From the NCBI RefSeq assembly GCF_011420305.2, contig NZ_CP061769.1, forward strand, positions 979,001 to 1,043,000: 64,000 nt of DNA. Direction: 5' to 3'. The stretch's first letter is position 1. Each line of letters starts with the position of its first letter. Below the pieces are notes generated by a model. That model saw nothing but the letters and a program-made list of their open reading frames with translations. It did no database searches and was not told where the DNA came from. This DNA is from Nocardioides ochotonae (GTDB taxonomy: Bacteria > Actinomycetota > Actinomycetes > Propionibacteriales > Nocardioidaceae). Shown here piece after piece: positions 44,050-53,117 of the stretch. Both the position numbers and the translations under genes were made by a program.

Positions 44050-44625
44050 GTGAAGCGTAGTAGCTGCCTCGCCATAGTTTCGGTCTTCGCGCTGGCCCTG
44101 ACCGCGTGTTCCTCCGACGAGGAAGAGCCCGCCGCGGGGGCGTGCCAGAGTGGACGGGACACGGCCGTCGAAGCAGTCAGCGCTCTCCTGCAAGCAGCCG
44201 TGGCACAAGACGTCGACTTGGCCTGCGAAGTCACTGCGAAGATGTCTGACGAGGACCTTGGGTCCAACCTGGCCGAGATCGCAGCCTTCGTCCAAGAGGT
44301 CGGCGGCCTCGACGTAGTTTCGTCGAAGGAGCTTCCCGCCGGGCAGATGGGCCGCGGGCACTTCGTTGAGGTAGGCGTCGCCGACTCTCTCCGCACAGTG
44401 CAGTTCATGGTCATCGACGAATCTGGCCGGTTCCTGGTCGACGTGCCCAGCTCCGACTCGTCGACCGACGAACCGACGACGGCACCAAGCCCGGACGAAA
44501 CCAACTCGAGCGGGCCGGCTGGGGTCTGCGACGGGAGGTGTCGGAGTTCCCGCTCATCGGGACGAGCGAAGGTTCTGGCGGCGCCCACAGGCGGCGGAGT
44601 GGGCGTGGCCTGCTGGCACCGATGA
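44050..44625 (+). CDS. Lipoprotein of unknown function
   Basis: The 191-residue protein begins with VKRSSCLAIVSVFALALTAC, a lipoprotein signal with LTAC lipobox (Cys20). The mature part has a roughly 100-residue domain resembling small ligand-binding or stress-response lipoproteins, a Ser/Thr/Pro-rich linker and a tail. It starts 58 bp after the IS3 element, which may have replaced its promoter. Confidence 0.65.
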   Translation: MKRSSCLAIVSVFALALTACSSDEEEPAAGACQSGRDTAVEAVSALLQAAVAQDVDLACEVTAKMSDEDLGSNLAEIAAFVQEVGGLDVVSSKELPAGQMGRGHFVEVGVADSLRTVQFMVIDESGRFLVDVPSSDSSTDEPTTAPSPDETNSSGPAGVCDGRCRSSRSSGRAKVLAAPTGGGVGVACWHR

Positions 44626-44673
44626 AGTGCTGCTCGGCAACAGCGGGGCCGATAGCGAGGCGAGCCCGCGCCA

Positions 44674-45213
44674 CTAACTGATCGGATGATCGTGGACCGC
44701 CGACGAAAGGTGCACGCCATTTAGTTCGAGGTAGAGCTGCCGCTCGGTAACAGTGAGCGTGAGCGCGTTGCGGCGCTCGATCGCGTCCACGGCGGAATCG
44801 ATGAACCCGGGATCAAAGTTGTGCAGGACGATCTCGCTTGCGCGATGTATTTTCGCGCCCGCCCACTGCGCCAGCACCCTGGTGTGGTCGCGGTGCGTGT
44901 AGATGGTCGTGCGCTCAGCAGCCTTGCTGCCCGCGTGAAGGCGCGCGGCGTCCGGCGCCCCAACCTCGATCCAGGCCAGCAGCCTCCCGCTTAGGTCGCG
45001 CACGAGCACCGCCGGGTCGGCGGCCGCCGAGATCCCCTCGCTGAACGCGATGCCCTCTTCGTATTCGAGGCAGTAGGCGAGCACACGCGTCAGGAGGTAC
45101 GCCTCGGTTTCCGACGGATGCCGCGCCGCCCGAACCGTGAACTGCTCGTAGACGCCCCGATCCATGTCGGCCAGCTCGATCTCGAACGTGTGCATCGTCG
45201 CGCCGGCTGCCAT
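44674..45213 (-). CDS. yaeQ: YaeQ family protein
   Basis: The 179-residue protein shows YaeQ landmarks in order: IELADMDRGVYEQFTVRAAR then HPSET, the LLTRVLAYCLEYEEGIAFSE then GIS segment, LVRDLSGRLLAWIEVGAPDA and the KIHRASEIVLHNFD strand. YaeQ has a PD-(D/E)xK-like fold and unknown cellular function; it was once linked to RfaH suppression. The family is common in proteobacteria; here it sits between mobile elements. Confidence 0.88.
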   Translation of the reverse strand: MAAGATMHTFEIELADMDRGVYEQFTVRAARHPSETEAYLLTRVLAYCLEYEEGIAFSEGISAAADPAVLVRDLSGRLLAWIEVGAPDAARLHAGSKAAERTTIYTHRDHTRVLAQWAGAKIHRASEIVLHNFDPGFIDSAVDAIERRNALTLTVTERQLYLELNGVHLSSAVHDHPIS

Positions 45214-45364
45214 GGGGCAATGCTGGCCTACATCGCGTCCTGAAGTCGAATGGCCTGAATCGCCGGAGGGGAAACGAGGAAACGTCGCGACGTGTCAGCG
45301 ACAAGGCCTTGTCTTCCCTCGGAAAGCGGCGCATATCCTTCTGGGCGCACGGGACGCAGGACGT

Positions 45365-46275
45365 TCACACTCCAGCCACGTAAGCGGTGAGGAAGTGGAC
45401 GCCGTGTCGGTCGAGGTTTCCGCGGGCGCGGTCGTAGTGCTCGGTCGTGCGCGGGTCGGCGTGGCGCGCCAGGATTTGCGCGTCGCGCAGCGGGACGCCG
45501 GCGTCGAGAGCGTTGGTGATGGCGGCGTGACGCAGCGAGTGCGGGCTGATGTGCCGAGGAATCCCCGCGACCTTGGCGACCGCACAACCATCCGGTAGAC
45601 GTCTCGGCGGTCGATCGGCTTTCCCGTGGTCGGTCTCAGGACGAGCGGCCCGTCGGATCGCTGTCCTCGGCAGGCCTCAAGGACACGCAGCACTGGGATC
45701 GTGATCGGCATGGTGGCGGGCTTGTTGCCCTTGCCGACCAGGTGCAGGACTCGGTGTCCCCGCAGCGTTTCCGCGTAGTCCTCGATGCGTACCGCGGCTG
45801 CTTCGGATGCGCGCAGGGCGTTGATGCCGAGGAGGAATGCGAGCGCTCCGTGGTGCACCGTGAGGGTCTGGGCGACCTGGAGGAAGCGGATGAGTTCGAG
45901 TCGGTCGAGTCCCTGGGTGCGGGACTCGTCGTGTTGGACCTTGGGAAGGCGTGCGTAGACGGCCGGGTCGGCAGTGATCAGACCGTCGATGTGTGCGAAC
46001 CGGAAGAAGCTGCGGACGCCGTGCATCATCGTGACGATGGAGGAGTCCATCAGGCCGGTTTCGCCGAGTTGGTGGATGTACAGCTCGACGTGGGCACGCT
46101 GGATACCGAGGAGTGGATCCAGTCCGTGGTTCTCGCACCAGGTGAACCAGCGCCCAAGCTGGTAGGCGTAGAGCTTGTGCGTGCGTCCCGAGTAGCGGGC
46201 GAGGTAGGAGACGGCTGCGAGCTGGGCCGTGGTCAAGGTGGTGGGCCGGAACGGGAAGACGGTCGAGTCGGACAT
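45365..46275 (-). pseudogene. Frameshifted tyrosine integrase (XerC/D-like)
   Basis: From ATG 46275 the frame reads a core-binding domain (YSGRTHKLYAYQLGRWFTWC) and the first catalytic Arg region (INALRASEAAAVRIEDY). Near 45575-45585 the frame is lost; in another frame the sequence continues correctly with ISPHSLRHAAITNAL, LARHADPRTTEHYDRA (Tyr) and a stop at 45365. One base gained or lost explains it. It is a decayed recombinase or, less likely, a sequencing error. Confidence 0.88.
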
Positions 46276-46447
46276 GGAACGCTCCGTACGGCGGCTGGCT
46301 TGGCTCAGCCCGCCCGCCGCCAACGCGCCGAGCTCCTGGGTCCGCGACCCTAGTCCGGCGTCTGCGTAGCGCGCGTCCGCAGAGCGGCGGATTGACGCGA
46401 CGTCCCGTTCACCGGCGGACTACAGATTGAGGTAGTTCCCGAGATCC

Positions 46448-47182
46448 TTAAACGGTTCCGATGTCCTGACGTGCAGCCTGTCTGTACGCGTCCCGCACCT
46501 CGTAGACGGTTGCCATTCGGGCCTCGGCCTTCTTCACATCCTCATCCCGCTTGTCCGGATCGTCTTCATTCATGTCGAAAGACATCACCATCGCCCAGAC
46601 CCCGCGAAGCCGCCCGACGGCGGCTTCAGCTGCTTCGGCGGCTGACGTCGATGCGAGCAGGTGCACCACAGCCAACTGCTTCTCTACTAGCTCGTGGGCC
46701 TCGGCTGCCGCGTCTTGAAAGGGCTTCCGGTCCTCCTTGCTGTACCCCAGCAAGCGAGCCAAGCCAGCCTTGCTGGTGGCAGCGCGAAAAGCGTCCATCG
46801 CAAGCGAGAAGGCCTCAAGGAGATACGCGTGCGCTTCCTTTCGCTCATCCCGCCAACGCTCGGTCAACGCGTCAGCACGCTCCTGCTCGCGCCGGTGCGT
46901 TTCAGCCTCGCGATCCTGGGTGCGCTCGTGGCGGTCGTCGCTCCGCACTCGTTCCTCGCGCCTCCCAGTCAGCCATCCCTGTACGACGAGTGCGGATGTG
47001 GTGATGACGGCGACCCAGATCGTGTCTGGTAGGTCGCCGAGATTGGGCCAGCCAAGGCCACCCTTCAATGCGAGAGTGCCCCCGACGCCGATGATCCCTC
47101 CGGCCAGTACACCGAGGATGGCTCCACGAGTGTCTCGCCTCGCAGGGAGGTGCTGAGGGTCGCCATCGGGGTCCTGGGTCAT
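46448..47182 (-). CDS. Membrane-anchored coiled-coil protein, unknown
   Basis: The 244-residue protein has two N-terminal membrane helices (about 20-42 and 52-70), then a highly charged helical region (EERVRSDDRHERTQDREAET) and a helical C-terminal domain. I do not recognise it. Such two-helix/charged-coil proteins occur as accessory genes in islands. Confidence 0.7.
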   Translation of the reverse strand: MTQDPDGDPQHLPARRDTRGAILGVLAGGIIGVGGTLALKGGLGWPNLGDLPDTIWVAVITTSALVVQGWLTGRREERVRSDDRHERTQDREAETHRREQERADALTERWRDERKEAHAYLLEAFSLAMDAFRAATSKAGLARLLGYSKEDRKPFQDAAAEAHELVEKQLAVVHLLASTSAAEAAEAAVGRLRGVWAMVMSFDMNEDDPDKRDEDVKKAEARMATVYEVRDAYRQAARQDIGTV

Positions 47183-47556
47183 GCCGCGGAGGATACTGGC
47201 GCCGCCCGACTGTTGGCCGTGACGTTTGGAGATATCTGGGTGATCGTCCGCGACGCCTGCGGTTCCCGAGGACTGACAACACCGGCTCGGTGACGCGGAC
47301 CTCCGCGGCCGGAGGCGGCGGGCCCTGGGCGGCTACTAGACGATTCCCGTAGGACCGGCGTCCGGCCAGACTCGGTCCAGGTGATCGGCGGGCAGCTCTC
47401 TATGCGGCTGCCCACCGGCTGTTCTGGTGTGGCTCGCTATCGGTCTGCGGCCCGCCGGTCACCGTGACGAGGCGTGGCTCAAGAAGGGACTGCCCTGCTC
47501 GTAGTAGCAATGCCCACCTCGCCGTCCACATCGGATCGAAGAGGCGGGAGCAGCAC
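47183..47556 (+). other. 5' non-coding region of the IS110-type element
   Basis: 374 bp without a gene in front of the IS110 transposase, rich in stem-forming repeats. The exact left boundary of the element cannot be fixed, because IS110 members lack terminal repeats. The candidate RNA is at 47317-47456. Confidence 0.55.
47317..47456 (+). ncRNA. Candidate bridge RNA of the IS110-type element
   Basis: GGCGGGCC (47317-47324) can pair with GGCCCGCC (47449-47456), enclosing about 140 nt that contain a second hairpin (GGGCAGC 47390-47396 with GCTGCCC 47407-47413). Its location directly upstream of an IS110-type transposase is where bridge RNAs of the IS621 kind are encoded. The function is inferred from position and structure only. 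Confidence 0.35.
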
Positions 47557-48843
47557 ATGAGTCAGAAGGTCGAGCAGGTCATCATCGGGGTGGATCCCCA
47601 CAAGTTGTCGGTCACGATCGAGGTCGTCGGTCAGCGCGAGCAGATGCTCGGATCAGGTCGGTTCACCACGGACCGAGCCGGCTACGCCGCGATGCGGTCC
47701 TACGCCAGGAAGTGGCCGGACCGGGTCTGGGCGGTCGAAGGCAGCAACGGCGCCGGGCGACCGCTCGCGCAACGACTCCTCGAAGACGGCGAGTACGTGG
47801 TCGACGTGCCCGCGAAACCCGCCGCCCGAGTGCGACTGTTCGACACCGGGCACAACCGCAAGACCGACGCCCACGACGCGCACGCGGTCGCGGCCGTCGC
47901 AGTGCGCACCACGACCCTGCGGGTGCTGCAGCACGACGGTGAACTCGAGGCACTGCGAATGCTCACCGACCGCCGTGAAGCACTCACCCGGCGGCGGGTC
48001 CAGACCGTCGACCGGCTCCAGGCACTGCTCGCTGAACTCCTGCCAGGGCAGGCGAAACGCGACCTCACCACGGGTCAGGCCAAAACGATGCTGGCCAGCG
48101 TGAGGCCGCGCGACATCGCCGGGAAGACCCGCCGACGCATCGCCTCCGAGGAACTTGCCGAACTCGTCTCGGTCGAGGCCAAGATCAAGAAGGCCACCGC
48201 CGAACTGAAGTCGATCGTCTTGGCCCGAGGCTCCCGGCTGATGGACCTTCATGGTGTTGGCCCCGTCGTGGCAGCCCGTGTCCTGGCCGACGTCGGTGAC
48301 GTGACCCGCTTCGCCGACCGCAACCGCTTCGCGTCCTGGACGGGCACCGCACCCCTCGACGCCTCCTCTGGTGAGCAGAACCGACACCGTCTCTCACGTG
48401 CCGGGAACCGGCGGATGAACCACATGATCCACATCGCCGCGATCAGCCAGATCCGGCTCGACACCGACGGCCGCGCCTACTACCGACGCAAGCGAGCCGA
48501 GGGCAAGAAGCCCCTCGAGGCGATCCGCTGCCTCAAGCGCAGGATCTCAGATGCGATCTACCGCCAACTCCTCGAGGACGCTCAACGCGCCGCCGTCGAG
48601 GACGTTGGCACGGGTCCGGGAGGGCACTGCAGGGCGTCTCAAAATCCAGCGCGGTCGACCTTCCCCTGCTCATCGACACTTCGGATCAGCCACTTCCCGG
48701 ACCCGCGGACAAGACGCTACGCCGGACCGGTTGGCAACAGAAGGGAGCCGGTAAGACGCCGGCGTGGGATGCTCGTATGGGCCGGCACCCGCTGCGTGTG
48801 GAAGCCCGATGTTCCCTCCCAGAGGAAGCCCCTGCGAGCGTAA
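47557..48843 (+). CDS. IS110-family transposase/recombinase (DEDD)
   Basis: The 428-residue protein has the N-terminal RuvC-like DEDD domain (IIGVDPHKLSVTIEVV, AVEGSNGAGRPLA, KTDAHDAHAVA) and the C-terminal Tnp_20 domain (LMDLHGVGPVVAARVLADVG, FASWTGTAPLDASSG, SRAGNRRMNHMIHIAA with the catalytic Ser region). ATG 47557 has a GGGAG upstream. The last roughly 45 residues after GPGGH look less conserved, as often in this family. It appears intact. Confidence 0.93.
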   Translation: MSQKVEQVIIGVDPHKLSVTIEVVGQREQMLGSGRFTTDRAGYAAMRSYARKWPDRVWAVEGSNGAGRPLAQRLLEDGEYVVDVPAKPAARVRLFDTGHNRKTDAHDAHAVAAVAVRTTTLRVLQHDGELEALRMLTDRREALTRRRVQTVDRLQALLAELLPGQAKRDLTTGQAKTMLASVRPRDIAGKTRRRIASEELAELVSVEAKIKKATAELKSIVLARGSRLMDLHGVGPVVAARVLADVGDVTRFADRNRFASWTGTAPLDASSGEQNRHRLSRAGNRRMNHMIHIAAISQIRLDTDGRAYYRRKRAEGKKPLEAIRCLKRRISDAIYRQLLEDAQRAAVEDVGTGPGGHCRASQNPARSTFPCSSTLRISHFPDPRTRRYAGPVGNRREPVRRRRGMLVWAGTRCVWKPDVPSQRKPLRA

Positions 48844-48890
48844 GCTGAGATCCCCATACATCCTCGCCAGAGTACGAGATAATCCGCAAC

Positions 48891-50066
48891 ATGGCGTTAA
48901 GAGGATCCCGCGGTCGCGTACCTACCCGAGATGTCGACCTCAAGGGGCTGTTGCTCGAGGTCGCGGAGATCTTGGACATCGAGAACCTGACAGCCTACCT
49001 ATTCGGCTCTCGGAAGGACCGGACAGGAAGTGTGCGCTCGGACATCGACATCCTGCTCGTATCCGAACGAAGGCTTACCCAAGAGCAGGCGGAGCAGATC
49101 TGGCGCTTGGAGCCGTACCTAGATATCTTCGTGGCCCGCAACGGTGTCGCGCGGAGTCTGGTGAATGAGTCTGAGCTGACCGCACCCAACAATTCCGAGC
49201 TCGTGAGCGTCTTAGGCGCGGCCCCCCTCTTTGTTGATGGTGACTGGCAAACCAGCGCTGATGAGCTCTCCGAGCAGTGCCTCCTGGCTCAACGCAATCC
49301 TGCTGCGAGCACGGCGCCGCTGTACGAGCTGTACGACGCCGTGCCGGCCGAACGAGCTGACGTGCTCGTCGTTACCGCTCTAACCGAGGAGTACGAGGCT
49401 GTCCTCCAAGAACTTGAGTACGGCAACGGGCCGGCCCCGTCCGTCCGCGCCACCGTTAAGGACCAAGACGGCGAAGAGTGGCTCGTCAGGGTCGTGAATA
49501 TGGATGAGATGGGATCAGTCGGGTCCGCGCTCAAGACCCGCGACGCCATCCTTCGTACGAAAGCGTTCCACGTCGTCCTCGTTGGCATCTGCGCGGGCGT
49601 TCCTGGAGAGGTCGAGTTGCAAGACGTCGTCATTCCAAAGACCGTCATCTACTACGAGTCAGCCAAGATCTCCTCGACGGGGGAACGACGTGGCGACCAT
49701 TCACGTGAGTGTGACCCTGAGATAGTTCGACGGGCCGCCTCCCACGCCGTGGAGTTGTCGGACGCTGGGATCACGCTGAAGGCGGACAATCGGGTGATGG
49801 CATGCGGGGAGAAGGTTGTCGCCAACGAGGATTTTCGCATGGGGCTGCAGGAGCGGCACCGGAAGCTTGCGGCGATTGACATGGAGTCGTATGGCGTTGT
49901 GCGAGCAGCGGAGTCCGCAGGGCGGCACGCCACCGTGATCAAGGCCGTCTGCGACATGGCCGACGAGGAGAAGGGGGACAAGCACCATCAGGAAGCGGCG
50001 GTCGCTGCAGCCAGAGTGTTCGCCCACCTACTACGTAGCGGGGTCTTCAAGGACACGAGGCCCTAG
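48891..50066 (+). CDS. Nucleotidyltransferase - nucleoside phosphorylase fusion protein
   Basis: The 391-residue protein has two domains. Residues about 15-95 are a minimal nucleotidyltransferase: LFGSRKDRTGSVRSDIDILL (GSx10SDxD) with a third Asp in YLDIFVA. Residues about 160-385 are a PNP_UDP_1/MTAN-type nucleoside phosphorylase: DVLVVTALTEEYEAVL, VGICAGVPGEV, AIDMESYG and a catalytic-type Asp in KAVCDMAD. PNP domains occur as effectors in prokaryotic conflict systems; a fused nucleotidyltransferase is unusual. Codon use is less GC-extreme than the core genes, suggesting acquisition. Confidence 0.85.
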   Translation: MALRGSRGRVPTRDVDLKGLLLEVAEILDIENLTAYLFGSRKDRTGSVRSDIDILLVSERRLTQEQAEQIWRLEPYLDIFVARNGVARSLVNESELTAPNNSELVSVLGAAPLFVDGDWQTSADELSEQCLLAQRNPAASTAPLYELYDAVPAERADVLVVTALTEEYEAVLQELEYGNGPAPSVRATVKDQDGEEWLVRVVNMDEMGSVGSALKTRDAILRTKAFHVVLVGICAGVPGEVELQDVVIPKTVIYYESAKISSTGERRGDHSRECDPEIVRRAASHAVELSDAGITLKADNRVMACGEKVVANEDFRMGLQERHRKLAAIDMESYGVVRAAESAGRHATVIKAVCDMADEEKGDKHHQEAAVAAARVFAHLLRSGVFKDTRP

Positions 50067-50118
50067 CGCTGTCGCGGGGGAGTGACGCTACGAGGAGGCT
50101 CTACCGCTCACCGATTAG

Positions 50119-50247
50119 TCAGAAAGTGTTCGTGAAGGAATCCATCCTCCGGAGCAGTTCCATGCGAGCACGAGCTCGATCTTCAGAGGGCGCATCATCG
50201 ATCTCGCGAGGAGGATCGGCACTTGGGCGATAAGCGATCTGTTTCAC
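50119..50247 (-). CDS. Small ORF downstream of the nuclease gene (42 codons)
   Basis: GTG 50247 lies 12 bases after the nuclease stop, and the frame encodes VKQIAYRPSADPPREIDDAP then SEDRARARMELLRRMD and six more residues before TGA 50119-50121. Composition is protein-like, and the position suggests the same transcript. No ribosome site is evident and no homology is claimed. Confidence 0.45.
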   Translation of the reverse strand: MKQIAYRPSADPPREIDDAPSEDRARARMELLRRMDSFTNTF

Positions 50248-50259
50248 TGCGGTACGGTG

Positions 50260-51183
50260 CTACTTGGGCTTGTCCTCGCGAGTCGTCACCTGCGGCACGG
50301 AGACACTAGCAATACAGACGTTGATGAGGCGACCGTCTACTCGATAACTCAGCAACGGCCATCCACTGACGCCGCTCTCCGTCGGAGGGGCGACGAACCC
50401 TTTCGCCTCCGACGCCCACGTGACCACCCGTTCATGGGCTGCAGCGAACCGCTTGTGCTCACAGAGGGTTAGCAGTACGGCTGAGGTGGTGTGTGCGTTC
50501 GCGTACCGGAATATCTGGTCTTCCAGTGCCGACAAGATTGACGCGCGGCCACGTACCCACTTGGACTCGCAGATGAAGACCTTGGCGGGCCCTGATCCAG
50601 CAGAGAGTGCGTCTGCTTCGATATAGATGTCCGTGCGGCCGCTCTTCGAATACACCTCGCGGCCGGCGCGTGAGACCGTGGTGTTCAGGGTTGCCGCGAG
50701 GAGGTCGCTGATCGAGTCCTCGTCGAGGTGGCTAAAACCGCGTGGGTTCTGCTCGATCGAGTTGGCCCAGACGCGGATACTGCCCAGGACGTCTGTAAAG
50801 GACTTCGGGCTCAGCCGGTAATGAGCCGACATCTCAAGTTCGATGGAATCCTCGGCGGGGGCGCCGTCGCTTGAGAGAGGCTCCTCCTCCAGCGTGGGTG
50901 GCTCGGACGACCACTGTTCCGGCAGTTCCAGGCTTCGCACGAGTGCTGCACGGTCTGCGAGCACGCTGGCGCGGTCTTCGACTAGGTTCCCGATCTGGGC
51001 GGGCAATTCCTCGTCGAAGAAGTGGTCCACCTGAGCGCTGATCGCTGCCACGATCGATCGCAGTCGGTCATCGCGCTGTCCGATGAGTTCCCGGAGTGAT
51101 CCGTCTCGCGCGAACGCACGCTCCTCCTCTCTCGTGAGATCGACGTACGTGTACAGCGCCCACGGCCCGCTCTCGTTGACCAT
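50260..51183 (-). CDS. Putative PD-(D/E)xK nuclease
   Basis: In the 307-residue protein the second half has a restriction-endonuclease-like core: an acidic residue in the strand GRTDIYIEAD, then KVFICESKWVRGRASI (ExK), and the following helix LEDQIFRYANAHTTSAVLL. The N-terminal half is helical and acidic. It is tail-to-tail with the nucleotidyltransferase-phosphorylase gene. ATG 51183 is used. Target and partners are unknown. Confidence 0.7.
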   Translation of the reverse strand: MVNESGPWALYTYVDLTREEERAFARDGSLRELIGQRDDRLRSIVAAISAQVDHFFDEELPAQIGNLVEDRASVLADRAALVRSLELPEQWSSEPPTLEEEPLSSDGAPAEDSIELEMSAHYRLSPKSFTDVLGSIRVWANSIEQNPRGFSHLDEDSISDLLAATLNTTVSRAGREVYSKSGRTDIYIEADALSAGSGPAKVFICESKWVRGRASILSALEDQIFRYANAHTTSAVLLTLCEHKRFAAAHERVVTWASEAKGFVAPPTESGVSGWPLLSYRVDGRLINVCIASVSVPQVTTREDKPK

Positions 51184-51231
51184 ATTGAGCTGCCACGTCG
51201 ACTTGAGCCCCAGTATTCGGCAACGTCCTGT

Positions 51232-51691
51232 TCAGAGGCGCGGGAGAGGTTCTCGTGGCCACCCGATGCGTTCCATAAGCTCGGCGTCGACTGTGTCGGG
51301 CACGGGATCGACGGCGTCAGGCCAGTATCTGAGCGCTTCGGGGTCGCCCTCGACCTCGCGGCGAAAGTAAAATCTCGTCGTCGCGATGCTCGTGCTTTCG
51401 CTGATCTTCCGCCAACTCGCCGTTGGCCTCGTCGACGCGCCCTTGTTGGAGAGGGCCAAGCCTCGGTGTCACTGGTCGGAATCCTGCGATCAGAGCAATC
51501 AGATCGTGGCCACGAAACCGTTCAAGTTGCTCGGTTGTGCCGACGGTGCGGACCCGTTCCACCAAGGCGCGGACACCGGGCAGGCCATGTAGGTGGGAGG
51601 AGAGTGGACGGTTCGCCCGTACGAATGACGTGAAGAGGCCAGGATCTGACACAGGCGCGAGGCTACCTCCACGCCCGAGTCCTCCCATCAC
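51232..51691 (-). pseudogene. Probable frameshifted gene upstream of the nuclease
   Basis: The upstream frame (VSDPGLFTSFVRANRPLS ... LERFRGHDLIALIAGFRPV) and a second frame starting near 51459 (ATTRFYFRREVEGDPEALRY ... DAELMERIGWPREPL) are each protein-like and abut around 51455-51465. One base change in length would join them into roughly 145-150 residues. It ends 48 bases before the nuclease start in the same orientation. No family recognised. Confidence 0.4.
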
Positions 51692-52400
51692 ACTTGCCGC
51701 ATGTCCTCCTGCCTAGTCGAAAAAGCAGCGCCGTCCATCCGCAGGTTCGTGGGTAGACCCGCGGACGGATGGAAGCGGAACTGGCTCTCACTGAGGCAGG
51801 TGCCTCATTCTGGGCGGAAGGTCCGTGAGTCTCGATCGGCGTGTCGACCGTAGTTGCCGCGGGTTTCCAACTTGCCCAAGGGAAACGGCCGAAACCTGTC
51901 GCGTGCTGGCCGCCCAGGCTGGGTGCGTCGGCGGTCTGTCTTCGGTGGATGGTTTGCCTCGTCGCCCTTTGGGTCGGCGCTCTCCGACAACGGGGCACCG
52001 ACTCGGTTGCCGACTGGTCCTGCCGCTCGGTAGAACGCGACGCCGCGCCCGGGGTTGTCCGAACTGACGAAGCAGCCCACTCGTGTGGTGACGCTCCGCC
52101 GCTCCGGTCGGCTCTCGCATGGCGGGAGCGGAGCAGGGAGGGAGCCGCGCCGACGTCGACTCTGCGATTGCTCAAACCGCACAGCGCACGAAGCTTCGGC
52201 GCGGCAAAGGTCTACCTCGCTCTCGAGAGTGGCACTTTGCGGGTCGTGTCGATGCCACGCAGTGAGCGACGAGAGCAAGCAGGGCCGGAACTCAAAGCCC
52301 GACCTGCAGTTGAGGCATACTGTCCCACGGGTCGGCGACAGAGGGCTGAATCACACAGGTGTTGTCCCGAGGTTAATCCCGACTGTAGTTCTGACCCCCC
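51692..52400. other. 700-bp region without a recognisable gene
   Basis: Several overlapping open frames exist on both strands, but none shows ribosome sites, conserved motifs or a preferred codon pattern. A 6-bp-arm palindrome GAGGCAGGTGCCTC lies near 51794-51807. I see nothing else; it may be decayed island DNA next to the tRNA gene. Confidence 0.45.
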
Positions 52401-52474
52401 GCCTCCGTAGCTCAGCTGGATAGAGCAGCGGCCTTCTAATCCGCCGGTCGCAGGTTCGAATCCTGCCGGGGGCA
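52401..52474 (+). tRNA. tRNA-Arg (anticodon TCT)
   Basis: A 74-nt cloverleaf: acceptor GCCTCCG/CGGGGGC, D-arm TAGCTCAGCTGGATAGAGC, anticodon loop CTTCTAA, T-arm GCAGGTTCGAATCCTGC. CCA is not encoded. No duplicate of its 3' end was found elsewhere in the window. Confidence 0.95.
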
Positions 52475-52606
52475 CGGTTGCTCAGTGGTCAGCGCACGGC
52501 CACGTGGACGAGAGATGGGGCAGCGCCTCAGACACGGCTCCCAGGCCAGGCACAGACCATCTGGGGGACCCGAGGACCGCTGGCCGCGCGGGCTGCGTGT
52601 CCGCGC

Positions 52607-53071
52607 TCAGGCCTTCTCGACGGAGACGACCAGCCGGCCGGGGCCCTGGCCGGCGGCGGCCGCGTCGGCATGCACTGCCTGGCTCACGGTGACGACGTAG
52701 GCCCCGATGGTTCCCTCGCCGGTGCACACGGTGTAAGTGCCGGTGGTGGTGGCGTCCGGCTGGCAGGTGCCGCTCAGCGTCCAGTCCTCGGCGCCCGCGT
52801 CGGCACCGAGCCGCTCGAGCTGGGCGGCGCTCAACAATGCGGCGGACTCATAGCGGCGGTGGACGCTGGGGCACGGCACCGAAGCACCGATGCACATCAG
52901 CCGGGGAGGCTCGATGATCTCCTCAGCGAGCGTCCACTCCGGGGCAGGGGTGAACCTGTCGGCGGCGCCGGTGATCTCCGCGGTCGAGCCTGCACGGAGC
53001 AGGAGCCAGGCGAGCGCCCCGAGCACGACCACCAACGTCAGGCCGAGCGTCACCAGCGGCCGTGAGCTCAC
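52607..53071 (-). CDS. Single-pass membrane or secreted protein, unknown
   Basis: The 154-residue protein has an N-terminal membrane helix (PLVTLGLTLVVVLGALAWLL) followed by an exported domain of about 125 residues with four cysteines (MCIGASVPC; GTCQP; YTVCTG) suited to two disulfides. GTG start. It lies 46 bases downstream of the large exported protein gene in the same orientation. No family recognised. Confidence 0.75.
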   Translation of the reverse strand: MSSRPLVTLGLTLVVVLGALAWLLLRAGSTAEITGAADRFTPAPEWTLAEEIIEPPRLMCIGASVPCPSVHRRYESAALLSAAQLERLGADAGAEDWTLSGTCQPDATTTGTYTVCTGEGTIGAYVVTVSQAVHADAAAAGQGPGRLVVSVEKA

Positions 53072-53117
53072 GATTTCACCTCTCGATTCAGGCCGGAGAC
53101 GACTCCCGCAGGAGCTG

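Noticed and set aside
51841..52410. 189-codon plus-strand open frame before tRNA-Arg
   Set aside because: It overlaps the tRNA start, has no ribosome site or recognisable motif, and competes with equally long frames on the other strand.
52401..52474. tRNA-Arg as attachment site of the 32-52-kb accessory region
   Set aside because: The tRNA is on the plus strand with its 3' end facing away from that region, and no copy of its 3' end was found on the left, so tRNA-type integration is not supported.
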